In this document: positions 55,928 to 64,000 of the stretch, piece by piece
How the letters are laid out: the number at the start of each line of letters is the position of its first letter
Numbering within the stretch: the first letter of the stretch is position 1
Assembly (NCBI GenBank): GCA_050699955.1
Contig: JBOHGD010000013.1
Coordinates: forward strand, 1 to 64,000
Direction: 5' to 3'
Length of the DNA: 64,000 nt
Source: GCA-003244245 sp050699955
GTDB lineage: Bacteria > Actinomycetota > Actinomycetes > Mycobacteriales > Pseudonocardiaceae
The notes under the pieces: generated by a model
What the model saw: the letters and a program-made list of their open reading frames with translations, nothing else
The model's database searches: none
What the model was told of the DNA's origin: nothing
Translations under genes and position numbers: made by a program

Positions 55928-56326
55928 GGGTCCTCCCAGTAGTCCACGACGGCGGGCTGTGGCGGAGGCCGTCGGTCATGGACCGAGTGTCGGGCTCACG
56001 TGATCGGGTCCCCTGCACTGCGACTAGGGGGCTACCAGTCACCACGAGTGAGTGGTGACCATTCGGCGGGTGGCTGCCCGGCCCGGCTACCTCCTCTCAC
56101 AAAGAGTGACTGCAACTCGACATCAGGAGCCTGCGAAGACGGGTTCCACTCCTACGAGGGTGTGCCAGTGGGCGCAGCGTGTAACGGTTCTCACTGTCGG
56201 GGCACGCTACCTTGTCACTCCCGGGTCCGCAGCTCAATCACCCAGAGAGATCTGGTCGGGCGTGGCTGTCGGGTCCGAGCCGGTATCCGAACGCTGTTAC
56301 GCCCTCACCGGCTACTGTGCTCGGCT
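55928..56326. promoter_or_regulatory. Divergent intergenic region with an operator-like inverted repeat
   Basis: 399 bases between the divergent transporter and nucS genes, with no supported gene. At 56038-56059 GTCACCAC and GTGGTGAC form a perfect 8-bp inverted repeat with a 6-nt spacer, a good size for a dimeric repressor site. On the nucS side, TACTGT at 56313-56318 lies 8 nt before GTG 56327 and probably drives a leaderless transcript. The open frame running back to 56000 has no coding character. Confidence 0.5.
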
Positions 56327-56986
56327 GTGCGTCTCGTGATCGCCCGCTGCCAGGTGGACTACCTGGGTCGATTGACCGCGCACCTCCCGATGGCGCCCCG
56401 GCTGCTGCTGGTCAAGGCGGACGGGTCGGTGAGCGTGCACGCCGACGATCGCGCCTACAAGCCGCTGAACTGGATGAGCCCACCGTGCAGCCTGGTCGAG
56501 CAGCCGGGCCGGTGGACCGTCACCAACCGGGCAGGCGAGCAGCTGATCATCGAGATCGATGAGGTGCTGCACGACTCCAGCCACCACCTCGGGGTGGATC
56601 CCGGGCTGGTCAAGGATGGCGTCGAAGCGCATCTTCAGGAGTTGCTCGCCGAGCACGTGAGCACCTTGGGTGAGAGCTGGGCACTGGTGCGGCGCGAGTT
56701 CCCCACCGCGATCGGCCCGGTGGATCTGATGTGCCGGGACGTCAATGGGGTGTCGGTCGCGGTGGAGATCAAGCGCAAGGCGACGATCGACGCCGTCGAG
56801 CAGCTCACCCGGTACCTGGAGTTACTCAACCGTGACCCTCTGCTGGCGCCGGTAGCAGGAGTTCTCGCAGCTCAGAGCATCGTGCCGCAAGCGCGCACCC
56901 TCGCTGAAGATCGTGGCATCCGATGCGTGGTCGTTGACTACGACGAACTACGCGGGATGCCGAGCAACGAAATGCGCCTCTTCTGA
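56327..56986 (+). CDS. nucS: NucS/EndoMS mismatch-specific endonuclease
   Basis: 219 aa. Cuts mismatched DNA in the non-canonical mismatch repair used by actinobacteria and archaea that lack MutS/MutL. N-terminal dimerisation and DNA-binding part (MRLVIARCQVDYLGRL, ADGSVSVHADDRAYKPLNWM) and a RecB-like catalytic domain with GPVDLMCRD and VAVEIKRKATIDAVEQLTRY (D...ExK). GTG 56327 gives the length and start of known NucS proteins. Likely leaderless. Confidence 0.95.
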   Translation: MRLVIARCQVDYLGRLTAHLPMAPRLLLVKADGSVSVHADDRAYKPLNWMSPPCSLVEQPGRWTVTNRAGEQLIIEIDEVLHDSSHHLGVDPGLVKDGVEAHLQELLAEHVSTLGESWALVRREFPTAIGPVDLMCRDVNGVSVAVEIKRKATIDAVEQLTRYLELLNRDPLLAPVAGVLAAQSIVPQARTLAEDRGIRCVVVDYDELRGMPSNEMRLF

Positions 56987-57099
56987 CTCGGCTTCCTGTG
57001 CAACCACATGCTTGAGCGGCTGGAGATGGCGGCCGGACTGGGTGCCCGTACCCTGCGTGAACCGACCGACGGTCATGAGTAGTGCCGGGGAGGACGTTG

Positions 57100-58590
57100 A
57101 TGGCTGGAACCGTGAACGGCAGCGACCAACCGGCCCGATTCGCGTCGACGGATCCGAGGACGGGTGAGGTCGTCGGCCAGTACCCGGTGTGCGACGAGGT
57201 GGCGGTGCGTGCGGCGGTGACCCGGGCGAAAGAGGCCGCCACCTGGTGGGCCGGGATCGGGTTCGCCGCTCGCCGGCGCCGGCTGCTGGCCTGGTGCTCC
57301 CGGCTGGCCCGCCGGATCGACGAGCTGGCCGGGGTGATCAGCGCCGAGACCGGCAAACCCCTGGATGACGCCCGGATGGAAGGCGTGCTCGTGGTCGCGC
57401 ACCTGGACTGGGCGGCGCGCAACGCCGAGCGCGTGCTGCGCCGCCACCGGGTGCCCTCGGGCCTGCTGATGATCCAGGAGGCCTCGACGCTGGCCTACCA
57501 GCCTTACGGAGTGGTCGGCGTGATCGGGCCGTGGAACTATCCCGCACACACGCCGATGGGATCGATCAGCTACGCGCTGGCCGCGGGCAACGCCGTGGTG
57601 TTCAAACCCAGCGAGCTCACTCCCGGGGTGGGCCGCGCGCTGGCGGAGAGCCTGGCCGAGGTGGTGCCGGAGCACCCGCTGCTGCAGGTCGTCACCGGTT
57701 TCGCCGAGACAGGTGCTGCGCTGTGCCGGGCCGGGGTGGACAAGGTGTCGTTCACCGGTTCCACCGCCACCGCCAAGCAGGTGATGGCGACCTGCGCCGA
57801 GACGCTCACCCCGGTGCTGATCGAGTGCGGCGGCAAGGACGCGCTGCTGGTGGACGCCGACGCCGACCTCGATGCGGCCGCGGCGGCCGCGGTATGGGGC
57901 GGCATGGTCAACGCCGGGCAGACCTGCGTCGGCGTGGAGCGGGTGTACGTCGTCGACGCGGTCGCGGCAGAGTTCACCGACCGGGTGGTCGCCCTGGCCA
58001 CGGGGCTGCGACCGGGCGGTGAGCCCACTGCCGACCTGGGCCCGATCACCATGCCCAGGCAGGTCGAGGTGATCCGCGCGCACATCGCCGACGCGCTGGC
58101 CAGGGGGGCCACCGCGCTGGTGGGTGGTGCGGAGTCGGTCCGCCCGCCCTATGTCGAGCCGGTCGTGCTGGCGGATGTGCCGGACGACTCGGTCGCGGTG
58201 ACCGAGGAGACCTTCGGCCCGACCCTCACCATGCACCGGGTCGCGGACCTGGACGAGGCGGTGCGGCAGGTCAACGCGGGTCCCTATGGCCTGGGCGCCG
58301 CGGTGTTCTCCGCGCACCGGGGCGAGGAGGTCGCCGCCCGGCTGCGGTGCGGGATGGTCTCGGTCAACGGGGTGGTCTGCTTCGCGGTGGTGCCCGCGCT
58401 GCCCTTCGGCGGGGTGGGCGACTCCGGGTTCGGGCGGATCCACGGTCCGGACGGCCTTCGTGAGTTCACCCGGGCCAAGTCGGTCACCCGCCGCCGATTC
58501 CGGCCACCGTTGGACGTGCTCACATTCGCGCGTCCGAGGTGGGGCGTGCGGGTGCTGCTGGCGATCGTCCGGATGCGTTACGGCCGCTGA
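57100..58590 (+). CDS. NAD(P)-dependent aldehyde dehydrogenase
   Basis: 496 aa, ALDH superfamily. PWNYPAHTPMGSISYALAAG and FTGSTATAKQVM form the nucleotide-binding site, the general base Glu is in PVLIECGGKDALLVD, and the nucleophilic Cys is in NAGQTCVGVERV. The C terminus (RRFRPPLDVLTFARPRWGVR) carries extra basic and hydrophobic residues. Probably oxidises an acyl or succinate-semialdehyde-type substrate; the exact one cannot be told. ATG 57100 is preceded by GGGGAGG. Followed 109 bp later by the dehydrogenase gene. Confidence 0.9.
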   Translation: MAGTVNGSDQPARFASTDPRTGEVVGQYPVCDEVAVRAAVTRAKEAATWWAGIGFAARRRRLLAWCSRLARRIDELAGVISAETGKPLDDARMEGVLVVAHLDWAARNAERVLRRHRVPSGLLMIQEASTLAYQPYGVVGVIGPWNYPAHTPMGSISYALAAGNAVVFKPSELTPGVGRALAESLAEVVPEHPLLQVVTGFAETGAALCRAGVDKVSFTGSTATAKQVMATCAETLTPVLIECGGKDALLVDADADLDAAAAAAVWGGMVNAGQTCVGVERVYVVDAVAAEFTDRVVALATGLRPGGEPTADLGPITMPRQVEVIRAHIADALARGATALVGGAESVRPPYVEPVVLADVPDDSVAVTEETFGPTLTMHRVADLDEAVRQVNAGPYGLGAAVFSAHRGEEVAARLRCGMVSVNGVVCFAVVPALPFGGVGDSGFGRIHGPDGLREFTRAKSVTRRRFRPPLDVLTFARPRWGVRVLLAIVRMRYGR

Positions 58591-58699
58591 CCGAGCGAAT
58601 TGCGGTGGTGGGGTTCGCCACGCGGCCGGGGGTTCGGGCACCTCCGGCGTGGCACGATCGGGACAACTCTTACCCCCGACGTCGCGGGAGGCAACGAAG

Positions 58700-60475
58700 A
58701 TGGCACGGGAGATCACGACGGTCGGCGTGGTGGGCATGGGCACGATGGGCGCCGGGATAGCCGAGGTCCTCGCCCGCACCGGGCTCGACGTGGTGGCCGT
58801 CGAGGTCGACCAGGGCGGGGTGAGCAGGGGCCGGGGGCATCTGGAGCACTCCACCGGGCGTGCCGTCGAGCGCGGCAAGCTCGCCGGGTCGGCGCAGCGC
58901 CAGTTGCTCGACCGGATCAGCCTCACCACGAACCTGGCGGAACTGGCCGACGTCGACTTCGTGATCGAGGCCGTACCCGAACAGCTGGACCTCAAGAGCC
59001 GGATCCTCAGCGAGCTGGACCAGATCGTGGCGCCCGACGTCGTGCTGGCGTCGAACACCTCCAGCCTGTCTATCACGCAGCTGGCGGTGCGCACCACCCG
59101 GCCGGACCGGGTGGTCGGGATGCATTTCTTCAACCCCGCGCCGGTGCTCACGCTGGTCGAGGTGGTGCGTACCGTGGTCACCGACCCGCAGGTCGTCAGC
59201 GAGGTCACCGCGCTGGCCGAGAAGCTGGGCAAGACCCCGGTGGTGATCGGCGACCGGGCCGGGTTCATCGCCAACGGGTTGCTGTTCGGCTACCTCAACC
59301 ACGCGGCACGGATGTTCGAGCAGCGCTATGCCAGCCGTGCGGACCTCGACGCCGCGATGCGTTACGGCTGCGGGTACCCGATGGGTCCGCTGGCGCTGCT
59401 GGACCTCATCGGCCTGGACACCGCCTACGAGATCCTCGACGCGCTGTACCGGCAGTCCAGGGATCGGTTGCACGCCCCGGCCCCACTGCTCAAGCAGATG
59501 GTCACCGCGGGGTTGCTCGGCCGGAAGGCGGGGCGGGGTTTCTACACCTATGCGCAGCCGGACTCGTCGAAGGTCGTGCCCGATGCCGCCACCCCGCCGC
59601 AGGGCGAACACGGCGCCACGCCCCGGCCGATCGGCCCGGTCGGGGTGGTCGGCACCGGGACGATGGCCACCGGCATCGTGGAGGTGGTGGCCAAGGGCGG
59701 GCACGACGTGATCATCCGAGGGCGCAGCGGTACCCGGGCCGATGACGCGGTGGCGGCGGTCAGGCGGTCGCTGGACAAGGCGGTCAACCGCGGCAAGCTC
59801 ACCGAGGCCGACCGCGACGCCGTACTCGGACGGATCTCCACCACCACCTCGCTGGACGACTTCGCCGACGTCGATCTGGTGATCGAAGCGGTGGCCGAGG
59901 AACTGGAGGTCAAGCGCGGGATCTTCGCCACGCTCGACGAGGTGTGCAAACCGGGCGCCATCCTGGCCACCACCACGTCCTCCCTGCCGGTGGTCGAGTG
60001 CGCCGCCGCGACCTCCCGTCCAGGGGACGTGGTCGGGCTGCACTTCTTCAACCCCGCCCCGGTGATGAAGCTGGTGGAAGTGGTGCGGACGATCAGCACC
60101 ACGGCCGACGTCGCGGCCACCGCCCGGGCGTTCTCCCACGCGCTCGGCAAGGTGGCGGTGACCTGCGACGACCGGGCCGGCTTCATCGTCAATGCGCTCT
60201 TGTTCCCCTACCTCAACGACGCCGTGCGGATGCTCGAGGCGCACTACGCCTCGGTGGAGGACATCGACACCGCGATGAAGGTCGGCGCAGCGCTGCCGAT
60301 GGGCCCCTTCGCGCTGCTCGACGTGGTCGGGCTCGACGTGTCGCTGGCCATCCAACGCAGCCTCTACCAGGAGTTCCGCGAGCCCGGATTCGCCCCGGCG
60401 CCGTTGCTGGAACACCTGGTCACGGCCGGTCGGCTGGGCCGCAAGACCGGTAAGGGGTTCCGCGACTACCGCTGA
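58700..60475 (+). CDS. 3-hydroxyacyl-CoA dehydrogenase, tandem two-copy form
   Basis: 591 aa made of two complete 3-hydroxyacyl-CoA dehydrogenase units. Each has an NAD-binding loop (VGVVGMGTMGAGIAEVLA; VGVVGTGTMATGIVEVVA), a DFVIEAVPE or DLVIEAVAE segment and the catalytic-domain signature HFFNPAPVLTLVEVVRT or HFFNPAPVMKLVEVVRT. The second unit starts near residue 312. Expected to oxidise 3-hydroxyacyl-CoA or reduce acetoacetyl-CoA, feeding crotonyl-CoA to Ccr. GGGAGG lies about 8 nt upstream of ATG 58700. The frame continues upstream to 58286 inside the ALDH gene, which is rejected. Confidence 0.92.
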   Translation: MAREITTVGVVGMGTMGAGIAEVLARTGLDVVAVEVDQGGVSRGRGHLEHSTGRAVERGKLAGSAQRQLLDRISLTTNLAELADVDFVIEAVPEQLDLKSRILSELDQIVAPDVVLASNTSSLSITQLAVRTTRPDRVVGMHFFNPAPVLTLVEVVRTVVTDPQVVSEVTALAEKLGKTPVVIGDRAGFIANGLLFGYLNHAARMFEQRYASRADLDAAMRYGCGYPMGPLALLDLIGLDTAYEILDALYRQSRDRLHAPAPLLKQMVTAGLLGRKAGRGFYTYAQPDSSKVVPDAATPPQGEHGATPRPIGPVGVVGTGTMATGIVEVVAKGGHDVIIRGRSGTRADDAVAAVRRSLDKAVNRGKLTEADRDAVLGRISTTTSLDDFADVDLVIEAVAEELEVKRGIFATLDEVCKPGAILATTTSSLPVVECAAATSRPGDVVGLHFFNPAPVMKLVEVVRTISTTADVAATARAFSHALGKVAVTCDDRAGFIVNALLFPYLNDAVRMLEAHYASVEDIDTAMKVGAALPMGPFALLDVVGLDVSLAIQRSLYQEFREPGFAPAPLLEHLVTAGRLGRKTGKGFRDYR

Positions 60476-61335
60476 ACCGGGGTGCGCCCCTCTTCGGGCC
60501 CGGTAACCAGGTGCTGCAGGGCAGCGTCGAGGGTCGAGCGCACCGTTCGTAGCTGCTCGGCGACCTGCTGGCGCACCGTGCGCAGCTGGTCGACCTGCCG
60601 GGTGGCCTCGCCCACCATGGCGGTGGCGCGCTGATCGGCCTCGGTGACGACGCGGCGAGCCACCTCGGTGGCCTCGGAGACGCGGCGCTCCGCCTCGGAC
60701 TTACTGCTCGCCTCCAGGCCGGCCAGCTCGCGCATCGTCTCGGCGCGCCGGGCCGACATGGTGATGTCGAAGTCCTCCTCGACCTGCTTGCGTTTCGCGG
60801 CCGACTCGGTGTCGAGCTCGGTGATCCGCGCCCTGGCTTGGGCCACGATCTCCGCAGCATGCCGGCGGGCCTGGGCGAGCGACTCCTCGTGCTCGGCCTC
60901 CATCTCGGTCCGCCGCCGCTGTGCCTCGCCGGTCATCTCCTCGTAGCGGGTGCGCAGGCCTGCTATCTCGTTCTCGGCCTCCACCAGCCGCTTGGCCGCC
61001 GCCGCCTCGGCTTTCGCGCGGGTCTCGGCGGCCTCGTCCTTGGCCAGCCGCAGCATCCGTTTCACTCGCTCGCTCATGCCCTCGACGGTGTCGGGTGGCG
61101 CGGAGAGCCGCTGCAGCTCGCGGCGAGCCTCTTCGAGCTCCTGGCGGGTCGCCTCCAGCTGCCAGGACAGCTCAGCGGCCTGCGCGGCTCCGGCCTCACT
61201 GTCCGCGAGCACGATGCGCAGGTCGGCCTGCAGCTCTTCGATCCGGTCGTGTACCTGCGTGCGGTCGTAACCACGTCGGACGACGTCGAAGGCGGGCCGT
61301 AGCGGAATCAGATCTCGGTCGTCGGCGTGGCCCAT
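60466..61335 (-). CDS. DivIVA-like coiled-coil protein
   Basis: 289 aa, reverse strand. The N terminus (FDVVRRGYDRTQVHDRIEEL) resembles the membrane-targeting DivIVA/Wag31 domain; the remainder is almost entirely heptad-rich coiled coil of Ala, Glu and Arg (TRAKAEAAAAKRLVEAENEI onward). Likely a cytoskeletal or polar-growth scaffold. Encoded 30 bp downstream of ccr in the same direction, so probably cotranscribed, although the two functions are unrelated. Its 3' end overlaps the dehydrogenase gene by 10 bp. Confidence 0.75.
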   Translation of the reverse strand: MGHADDRDLIPLRPAFDVVRRGYDRTQVHDRIEELQADLRIVLADSEAGAAQAAELSWQLEATRQELEEARRELQRLSAPPDTVEGMSERVKRMLRLAKDEAAETRAKAEAAAAKRLVEAENEIAGLRTRYEEMTGEAQRRRTEMEAEHEESLAQARRHAAEIVAQARARITELDTESAAKRKQVEEDFDITMSARRAETMRELAGLEASSKSEAERRVSEATEVARRVVTEADQRATAMVGEATRQVDQLRTVRQQVAEQLRTVRSTLDAALQHLVTGPEEGRTPVQR

Positions 61336-61365
61336 AACGCCACGTTACTCATCTGGCCGGCTGGT

Positions 61366-62697
61366 TCACATGCCACGGAAGAGATTGATACCGGCCAGAT
61401 GCGTCTCGCGCAGCTGGGAGTCGCGCACGCCCAGCCCCTCTTCGGGGGCCAGGCAGAGCACGCCGACCTTGCCCTGGTGGGCATTGCGGTGTACGTCGAG
61501 CGCGGCCTGTCCGGTCTGCTCCAGGGGATAGACGCGGGACAGCGTCGGGTGCACCTTCCCCTTGGTGATGAGCCGGTTGGCCTCCCACGCTTCGCGGTAG
61601 TTGGCGAAGTGTGAGCCCACGATCCGCTTGAGGTTCATCCACAGGTACCGGTTGTCATAGGAGTGGATGAAGCCGGAGGTGGAGGCGCAGGTGACGATCG
61701 TGCCGCCCTTCTTGGCGACGTAGACGCTGGCTCCGAAGGTCTCCCGGCCGGGGTGTTCGAACACGATGTCCGGGTCATCCCCGCCGGTGAGCTCCCGGAT
61801 CGCCGCCCCGAAGCGCTTCCACTCCTTGGGATCCTGGGTGTGCTCGTCACGCCAGAACCGGAAGCCCTCCTCGGCGCGGTCGATGACCAGTTCGGCGCCC
61901 ATCCGACGGCAGAGCTCCGCCTTGCGCGGGCTGGAGACCACGCAGACCGGTGTCGCACCACCATTGAGCGCGAACTGGGTCGCGTAGGAACCCAGCCCGC
62001 CGGACGCGCCCCAGATCAGCACCGTGTCGCCCTGTTTCAGGTCCGCGCCGTTGCGGGAGACCAGCTGCCGGTAGGCGGTGGAGTTGACCAGCCCGGGGCT
62101 GGCGGCCTCCTCCCAGGTGAGGTGGGCCGGCTTGGGCATCAGCTGGTTGGACTTGACCAGCGCGATCTCGGCCAGGCCGCCGAAGTTCGTCTCGAACCCC
62201 CAGATGCGCTGCTCGGGGTCGAGCATCGTGTCGTTGTGCCCGTCGGGATGTTCCAGCTCCACGGACAGGCAGTGGGCCACCACCTCGTCGCCCGGGTGCC
62301 AGGCGTGCACCCCCACCCCGGTGCGCAGGACCACGCCGGCCAGGTCCGAGCCGACGATGTGGTAGGGCAGGTCGTGGCGGGCGGCTTGCGGTGACGTGCG
62401 GCCGTAACGCCGGAGGAAGCCGAAGGTGGACATCGGCTCGAAGATCGATGTCCACACGGTGTTGTAGTTGATGGCACTGGCCAGCACCGCGACCAGCGCT
62501 TCGCCCGGACCCAGCTCGGGCACCGGTACGTCGTCCAGGTGCAGCGCCCGGCGGGGGTCCTTGTCCTGGCTGGGCATCCCGGCGAACATCTCGGCCTCGT
62601 CGGCGTGCACCGTGACCGCCCGGAAGCTCGCGGGTAACGGCAGCGAGCCGACAGCGGCGAGGTCATCGGCGAGGATGGCATCGAGGATCTTCTGCAC
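61366..62697 (-). CDS. ccr: Crotonyl-CoA carboxylase/reductase
   Basis: 443 aa, reverse strand. NADPH-dependent reductive carboxylation of crotonyl-CoA to ethylmalonyl-CoA, or reduction to butyryl-CoA without CO2. MDR-family enzyme: VHADEAEMFAGMPSQDKDPR, GSDLAGVVLRTGVGVHAWHP, the WEEAASPGLVNSTAYRQLVS helix and LIWGASGGLGSYATQFALNG. It works one step before the mutase at 52549 and supplies ethylmalonyl-CoA for polyketide extender units too. GTG 62697 has GGAAGGGA upstream. Confidence 0.95.
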   Translation of the reverse strand: MQKILDAILADDLAAVGSLPLPASFRAVTVHADEAEMFAGMPSQDKDPRRALHLDDVPVPELGPGEALVAVLASAINYNTVWTSIFEPMSTFGFLRRYGRTSPQAARHDLPYHIVGSDLAGVVLRTGVGVHAWHPGDEVVAHCLSVELEHPDGHNDTMLDPEQRIWGFETNFGGLAEIALVKSNQLMPKPAHLTWEEAASPGLVNSTAYRQLVSRNGADLKQGDTVLIWGASGGLGSYATQFALNGGATPVCVVSSPRKAELCRRMGAELVIDRAEEGFRFWRDEHTQDPKEWKRFGAAIRELTGGDDPDIVFEHPGRETFGASVYVAKKGGTIVTCASTSGFIHSYDNRYLWMNLKRIVGSHFANYREAWEANRLITKGKVHPTLSRVYPLEQTGQAALDVHRNAHQGKVGVLCLAPEEGLGVRDSQLRETHLAGINLFRGM

Positions 62698-62876
62698 GGT
62701 CGTCCCTTCCTTCGCCCGCTGGGGATGCTGCGGGCCGACTCAGGTTACCGGCGGGTAATGATCCCCCGCAGCCCCGATGTGAGTGAGCGCACGGTCGTGC
62801 TCGTCAGCTCTTGACCGGGCGGCCAACCAAGCGCACCATCGACGTATTGGGGTTGGTTTCGTGGAGGTGGTCGCAG

Positions 62877-63236
62877 ATGGCGAAGCAGTGGATGCGCTGG
62901 CAGGACTGGGGCGCGGTCGTCCTGGGCATTATCGCGGGAATCTCCGTGCTGTGGTTGACAACGTCGCACGCCGCGATGTGGAGCCTGGTGGTGTTCGGTG
63001 TGCTCCTGCTCGTCAGCGGTGTGTGGTCGCTGGCCATGCCGGGCTCGGTCTCCAGCGAGTACGTGCACATCGGGCTGGGCGTACTGCTGTTCATCAGTCC
63101 GTGGGTACTGGGCTACATCGACTTCAACGGGGCGTCGTGGACGTCCTGGGTGATCGGTGTGCTGGCGGTGGCGGTCGGCGCGAGTGCGATCCCGGTGGCC
63201 ACCACCACGCACCGTGGTGTGGCGGGTCAGCACTGA
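62877..63236 (+). CDS. SPW-repeat membrane protein
   Basis: 119 aa with four predicted membrane helices. ISPWVLGYIDFNGASWTSWV contains the SPW motif, and an SLAMPGSVSS stretch precedes the second helix pair; WQDWGAVVLGIIAGISVLWL begins the protein. Function unknown, common in actinobacteria. GTGGAGGTGG precedes ATG 62877. The coding end overlaps the TetR frame if CTG 63233 is its start. Confidence 0.8.
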   Translation: MAKQWMRWQDWGAVVLGIIAGISVLWLTTSHAAMWSLVVFGVLLLVSGVWSLAMPGSVSSEYVHIGLGVLLFISPWVLGYIDFNGASWTSWVIGVLAVAVGASAIPVATTTHRGVAGQH

Positions 63237-63910
63237 GCGGCGGCGCCGGAGGCAAGCGTCCGGCCACAGCGGGGGAGGAGCGAGCACTGGGCTCCTCCCC
63301 CGCTGCCGGGCGGCGGGGAACGACGCCGAGCCCCGAAGACGCCTCTGCTCGGGAGCGGATTCTCACCGCCGCGCAGGACCTGTTCGCCGAGGGGGGGTTC
63401 GACGCCACCCCGACCTCGCACATTGCGGCGCGGGCCGGAGTCCCGAAAGGGCTGGTGCACTACTACTTCCGCCACAAGCTGGACCTGCTGGTGGCCCTTG
63501 TCGAGCGATTGCCCCGGGAGCACATCGACCGCAACCACATCGTGGTGACCGGGGATGTCGCAGGCAGCCTGCGCCGCCTGGTGGACGCTCTGGACGCCTG
63601 GCTGGACGCCTCGTCACTGCTGTCGCACCTGCTCTGGCGGGAAGCGGACACCCACGACGCGGTGCGTGACGCGCTCGCCGCCCGCTTCCACTGGATGGTC
63701 GGCGAGATCCGCGCGGTGATGCGGGCAGCACTACCCGAGTCGGGCTGCGGGACCGACGTCCACAGCGCCGCGGAGCTGCTGGCGCTCGCGGTCAGCTACC
63801 GGCACTCGACGGCCCGGCACGTCGGGGACGGGCCGCTGCCGGTGGGGATGCACCGCGAGCTCGACTTCCTCGCCGAAGCCCTGGTGCTCGGTGCGGGCAC
63901 AACCGGCTGA
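63233..63910 (+). CDS. TetR/AcrR family transcriptional regulator
   Basis: About 225 aa. The helix-turn-helix is clear: ARERILTAAQDLFAEGGFDA followed by SHIAARAGVPKGLVHYYFRH; the remainder is a helical ligand-binding domain. No ATG, GTG or TTG occurs in frame close upstream; CTG 63233, overlapping the SPW stop as CTGA, is the most plausible start, preceded by a ~40-residue Gly/Ala/Ser-rich tail. GTG near 63137 inside the SPW gene is the alternative. It may control the neighbouring SPW and ccr genes. Confidence 0.8.
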   Translation: MSGGAGGKRPATAGEERALGSSPAAGRRGTTPSPEDASARERILTAAQDLFAEGGFDATPTSHIAARAGVPKGLVHYYFRHKLDLLVALVERLPREHIDRNHIVVTGDVAGSLRRLVDALDAWLDASSLLSHLLWREADTHDAVRDALAARFHWMVGEIRAVMRAALPESGCGTDVHSAAELLALAVSYRHSTARHVGDGPLPVGMHRELDFLAEALVLGAGTTG

Positions 63911-64000
63911 TTGAATCGGACCAACATCTACCTCACCGATGAGCAGCGGAGTGCCCTTGCCGCGCGTGCCGCTGCCGAGGGAACGTCGACAGCCGAACTG
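63911..64000 (+). CDS. Ribbon-helix-helix protein, partial at window end
   Basis: TTG 63911, directly after the TetR stop, opens NRTNIYLTDEQRSALAARAA, the strand-helix start of CopG/RHH DNA-binding proteins, often antitoxins paired with PIN toxins. Only 30 codons are in the window, so a toxin partner may follow. Confidence 0.6.
   Translation, partial: MNRTNIYLTDEQRSALAARAAAEGTSTAEL

Noticed and set aside
56000..56326. N-terminal extension of nucS
   Set aside because: The extension has no similarity to NucS and would cross the operator-like repeat and promoter; GTG 56327 matches the family start.
58670..60415. 581-codon reverse open frame over the dehydrogenase gene
   Set aside because: Antisense shadow of the duplicated 3-hydroxyacyl-CoA dehydrogenase.

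Overview
The window is high-GC actinobacterial DNA, most likely from the Pseudonocardiaceae or a close relative. Evidence: the block argS-like-lysA-hom-thrC-thrB-rho-rpmE-prfA-prmC-tsaC-(glyA)-wecA-atp operon-DUF2550-adenosyltransferase-murA follows the gene order I recall for Mycobacterium tuberculosis Rv1292-Rv1315, with NucS (Rv1321) a little further on. MurA carries the mycobacterial-type Asp in place of the catalytic Cys. Rho has a long low-complexity actinobacterial insertion. An ethylmalonyl-CoA pathway set (ccr, ecm/meaA, 3-hydroxyacyl-CoA dehydrogenase) is present, as in Streptomyces and Pseudonocardiaceae. GTG starts are frequent and several genes look leaderless.

Region 1 (about 1-24200) is an accessory island ending at a tRNA-Arg(CCG) gene. 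It holds defence-type genes among broken insertion sequences. A DUF6119/TIGR04141-like gene (520-2301) is followed by IS6 and integrase-type transposase wrecks. Next is a tightly coupled four-gene operon (4507-14680) with three successive 4-bp ATGA overlaps: a 958-aa protein of unknown function, a 363-aa protein of unknown function, an 1850-aa DEAH helicase with a DUF1998-type C terminus (like DruE of Druantia), and a RecB/Cas4-like nuclease gene whose central catalytic part is deleted. After an IS630 remnant comes a ribbon-helix-helix regulator gene (frameshifted), divergent from a two-gene module: a GHKL/MORC-like ATPase (15609-17132) overlapping a 662-aa protein with what looks like a DUF4338 (DruA-like) segment (17125-19113). 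The two Druantia hallmark domains are therefore on one island but in separate transcription units with new partners. This is my candidate for an undescribed or hybrid anti-phage system. From 19388 to 23560 lies a graveyard of transposase fragments, including an intact IS110-family element inside a broken IS630-family element.

Region 2 (24220-26590) has tRNA-Arg, a small DUF6069-like membrane protein and a DUF305/DUF3105 pair.

Region 3 (26763-52055) is the conserved core: aspartate-family amino-acid synthesis (lysA, hom, thrC, thrB) behind an ArgRS-like protein without a catalytic domain; transcription termination and translation genes (rho, rpmE, prfA, prmC, tsaC); glyA; a polyprenyl-phosphate sugar-1-P transferase; the complete F1Fo ATP synthase operon; DUF2550; a PduO-type cobalamin adenosyltransferase; and murA.

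Region 4 (52087-64000) is mainly acyl-CoA metabolism: ethylmalonyl-CoA mutase, an MHS-type transporter, NucS, an aldehyde dehydrogenase, a tandem-duplicated 3-hydroxyacyl-CoA dehydrogenase, a DivIVA-like coiled-coil protein and crotonyl-CoA carboxylase/reductase, then an SPW-repeat membrane protein, a TetR regulator and the start of a ribbon-helix-helix gene cut by the window edge. The PduO enzyme would supply adenosylcobalamin to the mutase. Single-base frameshifts occur only in the island; every core gene reads through, so they look like decay rather than general sequencing error.
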